Shown here piece by piece: positions 8,622-17,720 of a DNA stretch of 64,000 bases. A model generated the notes under the pieces. It saw only the letters and a program-made list of their open reading frames with translations. It did no database searches and had not been told where the DNA came from. Every line of letters begins with the position of its first letter. Positions within the stretch are counted from its first letter, which is position 1. The stretch lies in contig NZ_POWF01000001.1 of the NCBI RefSeq assembly GCF_002895005.1, positions 474,344 through 538,343 of the forward strand, read 5' to 3'. The stretch is from Hanstruepera neustonica (lineage in GTDB: Bacteria > Bacteroidota > Bacteroidia > Flavobacteriales > Flavobacteriaceae). A program made the translations under genes and the position numbers.

Positions 8622-9589
8622 TTTAATTTCGTGGTAATGTGGAATAAGGCATCTCCCTGATAGACAATGGGCGATTCGTTAACATTGATAATATAACCTG
8701 AATTAGTAGCCTTAACGAAATGATTGAATTTGCCATAAGGATCTGTAATATTTCCAATGACATCCCCTTTGGTTACTTTGGAATTTATGGTGATGGAAGC
8801 TTTAAACATACCAGAAAAATTAGCACGTTGCCAGCGACTATCTAAAATATAAACCGGTGGTTTTTTGGGTTTTGAAGCCTTGAATTTTGATGAAAGCATG
8901 CCCAAATGATTCAATACACGTTTGGCACCGTTTACACCCGTATTGGTAACTTTTTCATCTATATGAAAGGATTTGCCTCCTTCAAATAACAAAATGGGTT
9001 TTCCCAATTTATAACATGTATTTCTGAAAGACTTTTTGATATTTTTTGAATACAAAACAAATGGCGCGCCAAATGTTTCGGCAATGGCATCAAGTGTTAA
9101 ACTATTTTTGACGATTCTTATTTGAGGGGCATTGAAACGACCAGAACCTCCCGTATGGAAATCCATAATAAAATCGACATCTGGAATGACTTCATTAACT
9201 AGTTTATAGGCAACCCGACTTGCCAAAGAACCTCTTTTAATACCCGGAAATACGCGATTTAAATCGCGGCCATCAGGAAACTCACGATTTAAATTAATAA
9301 ATCCAAATACGTTAATGATTGGAATACAGATTATGGTTCCTGTTTTGGGTTTGTTGATACCCTTGGCAATAATTTGCCTTACAATTTCAACACCGTTTAC
9401 TTCATCTCCATGAATTCCAGCAGTAAACAACACAACAGGGCCTGGTTTTTTAGACCGTTCAATAATAACGGGTACATCCACACTGGAAGAGGTGTGTAAA
9501 TTGGCAACACCAAAAGTTAACTCCCGGCTTTCACCAGCTTTAATTTCCTTGCCAAGAATCGTTATTATTTTTTTTTGTTTAAAAGTCAT
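8618..9589 (-). CDS. Succinylglutamate desuccinylase/aspartoacylase-family zinc hydrolase
   Basis: A 323-residue M14-like deacylase/carboxypeptidase. Zinc ligands are visible in AGIHGDEVNGVE (His and Glu, about residues 57-68) and in the downstream DFHTGG motif. NREFPDGRDLNRVFPG is the substrate-binding block. The C-terminal beta domain (VTKGDVIGNITDPYGK) is typical of this family. It is placed directly after rimK (stop of rimK and ATG abut). This gene pair is common, and such proteins are thought to act on acylated or glutamylated products related to RimK activity. The exact substrate is not deducible. Confidence 0.88.
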   Translation of the reverse strand: MTFKQKKIITILGKEIKAGESRELTFGVANLHTSSSVDVPVIIERSKKPGPVVLFTAGIHGDEVNGVEIVRQIIAKGINKPKTGTIICIPIINVFGFINLNREFPDGRDLNRVFPGIKRGSLASRVAYKLVNEVIPDVDFIMDFHTGGSGRFNAPQIRIVKNSLTLDAIAETFGAPFVLYSKNIKKSFRNTCYKLGKPILLFEGGKSFHIDEKVTNTGVNGAKRVLNHLGMLSSKFKASKPKKPPVYILDSRWQRANFSGMFKASITINSKVTKGDVIGNITDPYGKFNHFVKATNSGYIINVNESPIVYQGDALFHITTKLK

Positions 9590-10461
9590 TATTTATTTCG
9601 TTCAATAAATGTGATTATAGCTTTGGCAATATTTTTACCGGTAGCACCTTCTATGCCTTCCAAACCAGGTGTCGAGTTCACTTCTAAAAGTAATGGCCCT
9701 CTTGCGGACTGTAGCATGTCAACACCACACACAGGTAATTTAAGAGCTCTCGAAGCTTTCATAGCTAGTTTTAATTCAGCATCGTTTAATTTTATAATTT
9801 CTGCTTTACCTCCGCGATGTAAATTAGATCTAAATTCACCTTCTTTTCCTTGTCGTTTCATGGCGCCCACAACATGTCCGTCTACCACCAAAGCCCTGAT
9901 ATCAGCGCCTTTGGCTTCTTTAATAAATTCTTGCACAATGACTCGAGCCTGAAGTCCGTTAAATGCTTCGAGTACGGATTCAGCAGCATTTTTTGTTTCA
10001 GCTAAAACGACTCCCAATCCTTGCGTACCTTCAAGTAATTTTATAATTACTGGTGTACCTCCAACATGTTCGATAACTTCTTCAACATCACGAGAATAAT
10101 TTGTAAAAACCGTCTTGGGCATTCCAATCCCAGCTTTACTCAATCGTTGTAAACTACGCAGTTTATCACGAGAACGCTGAATGGCATCTGATGTGACGAT
10201 AGTGAATACATTCATCATTTCGAACTGTCTGACAACAGCACAACCATAGAAGGTTACTGATGCGCCTATGCGAGGGATAATGGCATCCACATAGTCCAAA
10301 TAACGGTCTTTATAGTAAATAGTTGGTTTTTCTTTTTCAATGATAATATCACACTTCAAAGGATCAATGACTTCAACTTTATGGCCTCTGTTTACACCTT
10401 CCTCTATAAGTCTCTGAGTGGAATATAAATGGGAGTTTCTAGAAAGAATAACTATGTTCAT
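9589..10461 (-). CDS. rimK: RimK-family alpha-L-glutamate ligase (ATP-grasp)
   Basis: An ATP-grasp ligase that adds glutamate residues to protein C-termini (ribosomal protein S6 in E. coli) or makes poly-alpha-glutamate. The start is taken at ATG 10461 (M-N-I-V-I-L-S-R-N), not the longer frame from 10503, because RimK proteins begin here; this gives 290 residues. ATP-grasp motifs: [37 protein letters not shown] and [18 protein letters not shown]. It overlaps the 3' end of the upstream protease-like gene by 23 bases. The cluster protease-like/rimK/aspartoacylase-like is a recognised association. Confidence 0.94.
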   Translation of the reverse strand: MNIVILSRNSHLYSTQRLIEEGVNRGHKVEVIDPLKCDIIIEKEKPTIYYKDRYLDYVDAIIPRIGASVTFYGCAVVRQFEMMNVFTIVTSDAIQRSRDKLRSLQRLSKAGIGMPKTVFTNYSRDVEEVIEHVGGTPVIIKLLEGTQGLGVVLAETKNAAESVLEAFNGLQARVIVQEFIKEAKGADIRALVVDGHVVGAMKRQGKEGEFRSNLHRGGKAEIIKLNDAELKLAMKASRALKLPVCGVDMLQSARGPLLLEVNSTPGLEGIEGATGKNIAKAIITFIERNK

Positions 10462-10882
10462 GCTTAATTGAGTTAAATGATACGTCGTGCTTATCGACAT
10501 CAACTAAAAACTTTTTACTTAAAAATTGTCTGCCAATAAGAACAGGAAACTTCATATCATCTCTAGTGCTTAAAGTTAAGTTAATCTTGTACGTTTTACC
10601 AAAAAATACGACTTCAGATTTTATTTTAAATCTATTTTCTTTATAACCATTACTACTTTTCACATCTGTTTTTGAATAGGTGTCAAAAATAATTTCAATA
10701 CTATTAAAGTTTGAGTGGCCTTCACTGTGAAAGGTACAAAACAACATATTGTCTTTCTCAACAATATGGGAACAGTGGATTGCTGACGTATAAGCACCAG
10801 TGTCAATCTTGACATCTATACCAAATAAATCCAATTTTGGGAAGTCTACTTTATCAGTTCTTCCAAGGGTTTGCTTTTGCAT
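10439..10882 (-). CDS. RimK-associated retropepsin-like protein (putative ATP-dependent zinc protease family, PF05618)
   Basis: A small protein of the family annotated as putative ATP-dependent zinc protease and found next to rimK. The core motif is [17 protein letters not shown], an aspartic-protease-like DTGA turn. Later [18 protein letters not shown] matches the second half of a retropepsin fold. The open frame extends to 10930 (163 residues), but I prefer the internal ATG at 10882 (M-Q-K-Q-T-L, 147 residues) because the extra 16 residues are unlike the family. It is the first gene of the minus-strand operon with rimK. Confidence 0.85.
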   Translation of the reverse strand: MQKQTLGRTDKVDFPKLDLFGIDVKIDTGAYTSAIHCSHIVEKDNMLFCTFHSEGHSNFNSIEIIFDTYSKTDVKSSNGYKENRFKIKSEVVFFGKTYKINLTLSTRDDMKFPVLIGRQFLSKKFLVDVDKHDVSFNSIKHEHSYSF

Positions 10883-10974
10883 TTTATGTTTTAAAAAAAG
10901 TGGCGCAAGGTAGTAAAATAGTCGTTTCAAAATTTACTTTTTATAATAATTTTTGGACTTAATTAGTCAGCTTA

Positions 10975-11009
10975 TTTTGAGGCACGAACATTAAAAATAA
11001 TTACCTTTG
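10975..11009 (+). promoter_or_regulatory. Candidate bacteroidetal promoter for uvrC
   Basis: A TTTTG (-33-like) at 10975-10979 and TACCTTTG (-7 consensus TAnnTTTG) at 11002-11009 are separated by 22 bases. The ATG of uvrC follows the -7 box by only five bases, so the transcript may be leaderless or nearly so. Confidence 0.5.
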
Positions 11010-11014
11010 AGGGA

Positions 11015-12808
11015 ATGAGCCACACAGCTTTAGAAATCCAACTAAAAACCTTGCCTAATCTACCAGGTGTATACCAATATTTTGATGTTAACGGGAAGAT
11101 TCTTTATGTTGGAAAAGCCAAGAATTTAAAAAAACGGGTCACTTCATATTTCACAAAAAATCACGATTACGGGAAAACCAAAGTTCTTGTCAAAAAAATA
11201 GCTGATATTAAACATATTGTTGTTGAGACTGAAACGGATGCGCTTTTGCTTGAAAATAACTTAATTAAAAAGCATCAACCACGGTATAATGTCATGCTTA
11301 AAGATGACAAGTCCTACCCTTGGATCTGTATAAAAAAGGAGCGATTCCCTCGAGTATTTTCAACAAGAAGAGTTATAAAGGATGGTTCGGAATATTTTGG
11401 GCCTTACACGAGCATGAAAACAGTATCAACGCTACTCGATTTGATTAGAGGTCTGTTTATGCTTCGAACCTGTAATTACGATTTGTCTCAAGATAAAATT
11501 GAAGCAGGAAAATATAAGGTGTGCTTGGAATATCATTTAGGGAACTGTAAAGGACCCTGCGAAGGCTATGAAACGGAAGAAAGTTATCATGGTAACATTG
11601 AATCTATTAGAGAGATATTAAAAGGAAATTTCAAATCATCGCTTTCACATTTTAAAACCCAAATGAAGACACTCGCCGAAGACATGCAATTTGAGGAAGC
11701 ACAAAAAATAAAGGAAAAAATAGACGTTCTGGAAAACTATCAGGCCAAATCGACAGTCGTGAACCCTAAAATAAGCAATGTTGATGTTTTTACAATTGTA
11801 AGTGATGAAAGTTATGGGTATGTAAATTTTTTACAGTTATCATACGGTTCAATTATTCGATCACATACTCTAGAGATTAAGAAAAAACTCCAGGAATCTG
11901 ATAAAGAGTTATTGGAATTGGCCATTACAGAAATAAGACAACGATTTCATTCTAAATCCAAAGAAATTTACGTACCATTTAAAGTTGAATTGGGTGAAAA
12001 TATCAAAGTTACTATTCCAAAGCTAGGTGATAAAAAACATATTCTGGAATTGTCTTTACGTAATGCCAAATACTTTAGGCTGGAACAATTGAAACAAGTT
12101 AAAATTGTTGATCCAGACCGTCATACAAATAGAATAATGGCTCAAATGAAAGCCGACTTACGATTAACTGAAGAGCCACGTCACATTGAATGTTTTGATA
12201 ACTCCAATATCCAAGGGACCAATCCTGTTGCGGCGTGTGTTGTTTTTAAAAACGGGAAACCGAGTAAAAAGGATTATAGGCATTTTAATATAAAAACTGT
12301 TGAAGGTCCGGATGATTTTGCATCAATGGAAGAAGTTGTTTTTAGGCGTTACAAACGTATGTTGGGTGAAAAACAATCTTTGCCGCAACTAATTATTATT
12401 GATGGCGGTAAAGGACAATTGTCTTCAGCTTTAAAGAGTTTGGAGGCATTGGATTTAAGAGGGAAAATTGCCATCATCGGAATTGCCAAGCGTTTGGAAG
12501 AATTATTTTATCCAGATGACCCAATTCCATTATATTTAGATAAGAAAAGTGAAACACTTAAAATTATTCAGCAATTACGTAATGAAGCTCATCGTTTTGG
12601 GATCGAGCATCACCGAAACCGACGAAGCAAAAGTGCTTTAAACACAGAATTGGAAACGATTCCAGGAATTGGCGAGAAAACAATTGTTGAATTGTTAAAG
12701 GTTTTCAAATCTGCCAAACGCATTGCCAACCTAAAACTAGATGAACTAGAAGATGTTGTTGGCAAGTCAAGAGCAGAAAAAATTTATAAGTACTATCATA
12801 ACCAATGA
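11015..12808 (+). CDS. uvrC: Excinuclease ABC subunit C
   Basis: UvrC makes both incisions in nucleotide excision repair after UvrA/UvrB damage recognition. The 597-residue protein shows all domains in order: GIY-YIG nuclease at about 14-95 (GVYQYF near 18, ILYVGKAKNL near 29), a cysteine-bearing linker (CLEYHLGNCKGPCEGY), the UVR UvrB-binding motif near 205-235 (EDMQFEEAQKIKEKIDVLEN), the RNase H-like nuclease (HIECFDNSNIQGTNPVAACV and LIIIDGGKGQL), and tandem helix-hairpin-helix motifs at the C-terminus (IPGIGEKTI and VVGKSRAEKI). The next gene starts within its last codons (ATGA overlap), which implies translational coupling. Confidence 0.98.
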   Translation: MSHTALEIQLKTLPNLPGVYQYFDVNGKILYVGKAKNLKKRVTSYFTKNHDYGKTKVLVKKIADIKHIVVETETDALLLENNLIKKHQPRYNVMLKDDKSYPWICIKKERFPRVFSTRRVIKDGSEYFGPYTSMKTVSTLLDLIRGLFMLRTCNYDLSQDKIEAGKYKVCLEYHLGNCKGPCEGYETEESYHGNIESIREILKGNFKSSLSHFKTQMKTLAEDMQFEEAQKIKEKIDVLENYQAKSTVVNPKISNVDVFTIVSDESYGYVNFLQLSYGSIIRSHTLEIKKKLQESDKELLELAITEIRQRFHSKSKEIYVPFKVELGENIKVTIPKLGDKKHILELSLRNAKYFRLEQLKQVKIVDPDRHTNRIMAQMKADLRLTEEPRHIECFDNSNIQGTNPVAACVVFKNGKPSKKDYRHFNIKTVEGPDDFASMEEVVFRRYKRMLGEKQSLPQLIIIDGGKGQLSSALKSLEALDLRGKIAIIGIAKRLEELFYPDDPIPLYLDKKSETLKIIQQLRNEAHRFGIEHHRNRRSKSALNTELETIPGIGEKTIVELLKVFKSAKRIANLKLDELEDVVGKSRAEKIYKYYHNQ

Positions 12809-15045
12809 AATATTTTCTAATAACCATATTGTTATTATTAAGCTGGAACGTTAAGTCACAAGACACAATCCAATCAGATAACCAAAAAGATTTGAAAATT
12901 GGTTTGGTTTTAAGTGGTGGAGGCGCTAAAGGGCTTGCGCATATTGGTGTATTAAAGGTAATTGATAGCCTGGGAATCCAAATAGATTATATTGCAGGAA
13001 CTAGTATGGGAGCTATTGTAGGATCGCTTTACGCTTCTGGTTATTCAGGTAAAGACATAGACTCCATTTTTGAAGATGTTGATTTTGATAAAATCATCAA
13101 TGATAATTTGCCTCGAGCAGCAAAAACATTTTATGAACGTGATAATTCAGAAAAATACGCCGTAACCCTTCCTTTTGATAAGTTTAAGTTAAAACTACCT
13201 TCTGCTTTATCAAGAGGGCAAAATACGTTGAGCTTACTTTCTAAATTAACCCTTCATGTTTGTGATATAAATGATTTTAGCAAATTACCCATTCCATTTT
13301 TTTGCATTGCAACCAATGTGGAAACTGGAAAGGCAGTCATATTGGACAAAGGAAGCTTATCACAGGCAATTACGGCTAGTGGTGCTTTCCCTTCCCTGTT
13401 TCAGCCTGTGATTATTGACGATCAAATTCTTATAGATGGTGGTGTTGTCAACAACTATCCAATAGACGAATTAAAAGCGAAAGGTATGGATGTTATTATT
13501 GGAGTTGACGTCCAGGACGATTTGGCCACAAGGGAAGAATTGAAATCAGCTCCTAATATCTTACTGCAAATCAATAATTATAGAACCATTAATGATATGA
13601 AGGAAAAGTCTAAAAAGACAGATGTTTATATCAAACCCGATATAACAGATTATACGGTAATTTCCTTTAGTGATGGTGAGAAAATAATTGAAAACGGGAC
13701 TTTGGCAGCCATTAAGAAACGAGATGCTTTAGAAAAAATAGCATCAATGCAAACACAAAAGAAGAAAACATTTGAGCCTATAAAACCCATTGACAGTGTT
13801 CAAATAAATGCAATTGTAATTAATGGAAACGATAAGTACACGCGAGCTTATGTACTGGGTAAATTAAAATTTAAACAGGATGAAAAAATAAAGTATTCTA
13901 GTCTTGTTGAAGGTGTTAACAATCTAGCAGCAACCAATAATTTTGAAAGTGTTGTGCATCAATTAAGATCTTCTCAAAATAAAAACGGATATGATTTATT
14001 TTTTGATTTGAAGGAAAGCCCTAAACGGACCTTTTTAAAATTCGGTATCCATTATGATGACTTATATAAAAGTGCTGCACTGATCAATATTACAAGAAAA
14101 CGCCTCTTATTTAATAACGATGTAGCCTCACTCGATTTTGTTTTGGGCGATAACATTCGATATAATTTTGAGTATTACATTGACAAAGGATTTTATTGGA
14201 GTATTGGTTTAGTGTCTAGATTTAATCAATTTCAAAAAAACATTCCTGCTTCCGCGCTCTTATCAGAAGAGGATTTAATAAATATAAATGTCAATAAGCT
14301 AGATGTTGAGCTTAATGATTTGACCAATCAATTTTACCTTCAGACTTTATTCAGAAAAGATTTTGCCCTTACTCTTGGAGCGGAACATAAACGCCTTAAA
14401 ATTTTATCGGAAACCATTATAACCCAAAATAACAATGATGAAACCATTTTTGAGAATAGTGATTATTTGAGCTTGTTTGGAAAATTAAAATTCGATACTT
14501 ACGACAATAAATATTTTCCCAACGAAGGAATATTTTTTGATGGTGATTTTCACCTATATCTCTATTCATCAGACTTTAATAATAACTTCTCGGAATATTC
14601 TATTGCCAAGGCAACAATTGGTTACTCAAAAAGTTTCGGGAATTTTTCTGCAAATTTAACTACGCAAGGCGGATTTACTATTGGAGAGGATACATCGCCA
14701 TATTTAAATTTTGTTTTAGGAGGCTATGGACAGAACTTAATAAATAATTTTACGTCATTTTACGGATATGACTATTTGTCCATTCCAGGGGATAGTTTTG
14801 TGAAAGGGGTTATCACATTTGATTATGAATTATTCAAAAAGCATCACGTTAACTTTGCAGCTAATTATGCGAATGTTGCTGATAACATTTTTGATTCTGG
14901 CGAGTGGATAACCACTCCAGATTTTTCTGGGTATGCATTAGGATATTCCTTTGAAACATTTTTAGGCCCAATAGAAGCAAAATATACTTGGTCTCCTGAG
15001 GTAAAAACTGGGATATGGTTTTTTAATTTAGGGTTTTGGTTTTAA
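12805..15045 (+). CDS. Patatin-like phospholipase fused to POTRA and BamA-like outer-membrane barrel
   Basis: A 746-residue exported protein with a signal peptide (1-18), a patatin domain (about 30-250), one POTRA-like domain (about 330-405) and a C-terminal BamA/Omp85-like 16-strand barrel ending in phenylalanine. Patatin catalytic elements are intact: oxyanion loop SGGGAKG at 37-43, nucleophile elbow GTSMG with Ser67, and the Asp of DGG at 211-213. This is the architecture of type Vd (PlpD-like) autotransporters, in which the lipase is carried to the surface by its own barrel. Lipase substrates are probably phospholipids. It overlaps uvrC by four bases, although no functional link to DNA repair is evident. 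Confidence 0.93.
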   Translation: MKYFLITILLLLSWNVKSQDTIQSDNQKDLKIGLVLSGGGAKGLAHIGVLKVIDSLGIQIDYIAGTSMGAIVGSLYASGYSGKDIDSIFEDVDFDKIINDNLPRAAKTFYERDNSEKYAVTLPFDKFKLKLPSALSRGQNTLSLLSKLTLHVCDINDFSKLPIPFFCIATNVETGKAVILDKGSLSQAITASGAFPSLFQPVIIDDQILIDGGVVNNYPIDELKAKGMDVIIGVDVQDDLATREELKSAPNILLQINNYRTINDMKEKSKKTDVYIKPDITDYTVISFSDGEKIIENGTLAAIKKRDALEKIASMQTQKKKTFEPIKPIDSVQINAIVINGNDKYTRAYVLGKLKFKQDEKIKYSSLVEGVNNLAATNNFESVVHQLRSSQNKNGYDLFFDLKESPKRTFLKFGIHYDDLYKSAALINITRKRLLFNNDVASLDFVLGDNIRYNFEYYIDKGFYWSIGLVSRFNQFQKNIPASALLSEEDLININVNKLDVELNDLTNQFYLQTLFRKDFALTLGAEHKRLKILSETIITQNNNDETIFENSDYLSLFGKLKFDTYDNKYFPNEGIFFDGDFHLYLYSSDFNNNFSEYSIAKATIGYSKSFGNFSANLTTQGGFTIGEDTSPYLNFVLGGYGQNLINNFTSFYGYDYLSIPGDSFVKGVITFDYELFKKHHVNFAANYANVADNIFDSGEWITTPDFSGYALGYSFETFLGPIEAKYTWSPEVKTGIWFFNLGFWF

Positions 15046-15160
15046 ATAATTTCGGCAATTTTTACGATATTTGTTAACCATGAAACATTTTTGGATAGGC
15101 TTACTAGAATATCTACATTTTCTAATCAAGAGAAACCCGGAATAATTGGGATGATTGTCG

Positions 15161-15178
15161 TTTCTGCTTAAGCAGAAA
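15161..15178. repeat. 18-bp perfect palindrome upstream of hmgA
   Basis: The sequence tttctgcttaagcagaaa reads the same on both strands. It lies 85 bases before the hmgA start and 14 bases upstream of a TATCTTTA box at 15193-15200, which differs by one base from the -7 consensus. It therefore covers the -33 region of a candidate promoter. It has no T run on either side, so it looks more like an operator than a terminator. Confidence 0.55.
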
Positions 15179-15262
15179 TCCTATTAATTTCGTATCTTTA
15201 AGACTTTAATAATTAAGTTTTTATAAAAAGATAATTTCCATCATTTATTTAAATTTTAAACA

Positions 15263-16420
15263 ATGCCTTTTTATCATAAATTGGGTAAAATCCCACACAA
15301 AAGACACACACAGTTCAAAAAGCCAGATGGCAGCTTGTACTATGAGCAATTATTTGGCACTATTGGTTTTGATGGTATGTCGACCAATATGTATCACGAG
15401 CACAGACCAACGCAGGTTAAAGAAATAAGAAAGCAATATCATGTTGCACCTAAAATAGCCAAGGCGAACCATATACAATCCTATAGATTTCACGGGTTTA
15501 AAGTTCCCCAAATAGACGATTATCTGGAAAGCAGAAAAACAGTATTGACCAATAGCGATTGTAACATTATCTTGGCTGCACCCAAACAATCGACTAAAGA
15601 TTATTTTTACAAAAACACGGATGCCGATGAACTTATTTTTATTCATCGCGGTGCCGGGAAGCTTCGTACACATTTAGGAAACCTTGATTTCAAGTATGGC
15701 GATTATTTATTAATTCCTAGAGGCATCATTTATAAAATCGATTTTGATTCAGAAGACAATCGTTTGTTTATTGTGGAGTCACGGAGACCGATTTACACAC
15801 CCAAACGCTACAGAAATTGGTTTGGACAGTTGTTGGAACATTCCCCATTCTGCGAACGAGATTTAAGGCAGCCACAAGAATTGGAAACTCACAATGAAAA
15901 GGGAGATTTCGTGATGAAAGTTAAAAAGCAAGATGATATTTTTGAAATGGTTTATGCCTCACATCCATTTGATGTAGTTGGGTATGACGGGTATAACTAT
16001 CCTTATGCCTTTTCAATCCATGATTTTGAACCCATAACGGGTCGTGTGCATCAACCACCTCCAGTTCATCAAACTTTTGAGACTGATGCATTTGTCGTGT
16101 GTAGTTTTGTGCCTAGACTATATGACTATCATCCAGAAGCTATACCTGCACCTTACAATCATAGCAACATTGATAGTGATGAGGTATTATATTATGTAGA
16201 TGGTGATTTTATGAGCCGCAATGATATTGATGCTGGTCATATTTCGTTGCATCCAGCAGGAATCCCACATGGACCGCACCCAGGAGCGACTGAAAGGAGC
16301 ATTGGAAAAGTAAAAACTGATGAATTGGCTGTTATGGTTGATACATTTAAACCGTTACAAATTACCGAAGACGCATTAAAAATAGCTGACGAAGATTATT
16401 TTAAATCTTGGTTGGAATAA
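15263..16420 (+). CDS. hmgA: Homogentisate 1,2-dioxygenase
   Basis: A non-haem iron(II) enzyme that opens the ring of homogentisate to maleylacetoacetate in tyrosine/phenylalanine breakdown. The 385-residue protein has the cupin fold, an N-terminal block MPFYHKLGKIPHKRH, and iron-binding regions in FEPITGRVHQPPPVHQTFET, PYNHSNIDSDEVLYY and HPAGIPHGPHPG, which supply the His/Glu/His ligands. The gene is followed 16 bases later by the enzyme that makes its substrate (HPPD), so the two form an operon for tyrosine catabolism. Confidence 0.95.
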   Translation: MPFYHKLGKIPHKRHTQFKKPDGSLYYEQLFGTIGFDGMSTNMYHEHRPTQVKEIRKQYHVAPKIAKANHIQSYRFHGFKVPQIDDYLESRKTVLTNSDCNIILAAPKQSTKDYFYKNTDADELIFIHRGAGKLRTHLGNLDFKYGDYLLIPRGIIYKIDFDSEDNRLFIVESRRPIYTPKRYRNWFGQLLEHSPFCERDLRQPQELETHNEKGDFVMKVKKQDDIFEMVYASHPFDVVGYDGYNYPYAFSIHDFEPITGRVHQPPPVHQTFETDAFVVCSFVPRLYDYHPEAIPAPYNHSNIDSDEVLYYVDGDFMSRNDIDAGHISLHPAGIPHGPHPGATERSIGKVKTDELAVMVDTFKPLQITEDALKIADEDYFKSWLE

Positions 16421-16436
16421 CAAAAAACATTAAAAA

Positions 16437-17597
16437 ATGGGAAAAAATATAGAATCAGTAAACTACGGATTAGAGAAAATATTTGAAGGTGCAGAAGATT
16501 TCTTACCATTATTGGGAACTGACTACGTCGAATTTTATGTAGGGAACGCTAAACAAGCAGCACATTTTTACAAAACGGCTTTTGGCTTTCAGTCCTATGC
16601 TTATAAAGGTTTGGAGACAGGAAGTCGAGAAACGGTGTCTTATGTGTTAAAGCAAGATAAGATACGCTTGGTATTGACCACGCCACTAAACTCAAAACAC
16701 CCGATCAATGAGCATATTGTAAAACACGGAGATGGCGTTAAAGTTGTTGCCCTTTGGGTAGAAGACGCCCGAAACGCTTGGGAGGAAACGACTTCCCGTG
16801 GGGCAAAATCATTTATGGAACCAACGGTTGAAAAAGACGAGTATGGTGAAGTAGTCCGAGCTGGAATTTACACCTATGGTGAAACCGTCCACATGTTTGT
16901 CGAGCGCAAAAACTATAATGGGCAGTTTATGCCCGGATTTGTAAAATGGGAATCAGATTATAATCCAACACCAGTTGGTTTAAAATTCATTGACCACATG
17001 GTTGGCAATGTTGGTTGGGGCGAAATGAATACTTGGGTTAAATGGTACGAAGATGTTATGGGTTTTGTAAATTTCTTGTCTTTTGACGATAAGCAAATCC
17101 ATACCGAGTATTCAGCATTAATGAGTAAAGTTATGAGTAATGGGAATGGCCGTATTAAATTTCCAATTAATGAGCCTGCTGAAGGAAAGAAAAAATCGCA
17201 AATTGAAGAATATTTGGATTTCTATGAAGGTCCAGGTGTGCAACACATTGCAGTAGCAACGGACGATATTATTTCGACAGTTTCAGATTTACGCTCTCGC
17301 GGTGTCGAATTTTTATCGACTCCTCCTGAAGAATATTATAGAGCTGTTCCTGGCAGATTGGAAGAATTTAGTCACGAGCTTCGAGAAGACATAGAAACCT
17401 TGAAAGGTTTGGGAATTATGATTGATGCTGATGAGGAAGGCTATTTATTGCAAATTTTCACAAAACCAGTGGAAGATAGACCTACTTTGTTCTTTGAGAT
17501 TATTCAGCGAATGGGAGCCAGAGGTTTTGGCGCAGGAAACTTTAAAGCCTTGTTTGAATCTATTGAGAGAGAACAGGAAAAGCGAGGAACATTATAA
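16437..17597 (+). CDS. hppD: 4-hydroxyphenylpyruvate dioxygenase
   Basis: Converts 4-hydroxyphenylpyruvate to homogentisate, the step before HmgA. The 386-residue protein contains two vicinal-oxygen-chelate domains. The iron ligands of the C-terminal domain are visible: His187 (FIDHMVGNV), His270 (VQHIAVAT) and Glu354 (LFFEIIQR). The C-terminal gate helix region GARGFGAGNFKALFESIE is conserved. It is co-transcribed with hmgA (16-base gap) and closed by a clear terminator. Confidence 0.97.
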   Translation: MGKNIESVNYGLEKIFEGAEDFLPLLGTDYVEFYVGNAKQAAHFYKTAFGFQSYAYKGLETGSRETVSYVLKQDKIRLVLTTPLNSKHPINEHIVKHGDGVKVVALWVEDARNAWEETTSRGAKSFMEPTVEKDEYGEVVRAGIYTYGETVHMFVERKNYNGQFMPGFVKWESDYNPTPVGLKFIDHMVGNVGWGEMNTWVKWYEDVMGFVNFLSFDDKQIHTEYSALMSKVMSNGNGRIKFPINEPAEGKKKSQIEEYLDFYEGPGVQHIAVATDDIISTVSDLRSRGVEFLSTPPEEYYRAVPGRLEEFSHELREDIETLKGLGIMIDADEEGYLLQIFTKPVEDRPTLFFEIIQRMGARGFGAGNFKALFESIEREQEKRGTL

Positions 17598-17624
17598 CAA
17601 AAGTTTAACTAAATAATTATTAAA

Positions 17625-17657
17625 AACTCTATCAATCATGTTGATAGAGTTTTTTTG
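17625..17657 (+). terminator. Terminator of the hmgA-hppD operon
   Basis: An 11-bp stem (aactctatcaa at 17625-17635, ttgatagagtt at 17641-17651), loop tcatg, and a run of seven T. It lies 28 bases after the hppD stop. Confidence 0.92.
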
Positions 17658-17670
17658 TTTTATACTTTTG
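17641..17670 (+). promoter_or_regulatory. Promoter for the DUF3108-kynA-M23-pgi operon, overlapping the terminator
   Basis: TTG at 17641-17643 and TACTTTTG at 17663-17670 are spaced by 19 bases, a very good match to the bacteroidetal TTG-N19-TAnnTTTG promoter. The -33 element is part of the 3' arm of the preceding terminator. The gene start at 17721 is 50 bases downstream. Confidence 0.6.
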
Positions 17671-17720
17671 GAATAGTAATTGTAATGTTAAAAAAGTTAC
17701 GATTACTTATATAAAAACAA

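Noticed and set aside
9575-9952. A 125-codon open frame on the plus strand opposite rimK
   Set aside because: It is antisense to the well-conserved RimK ATP-grasp domain, starts inside the adjacent gene and has no recognisable domain; a shadow frame.
15080-15145. A 21-codon open frame (M-K-H-F-W-I-G-L-L-E...) between the patatin gene and hmgA
   Set aside because: Too short and without supporting signals; the composition is compatible with chance in AT-rich intergenic sequence.
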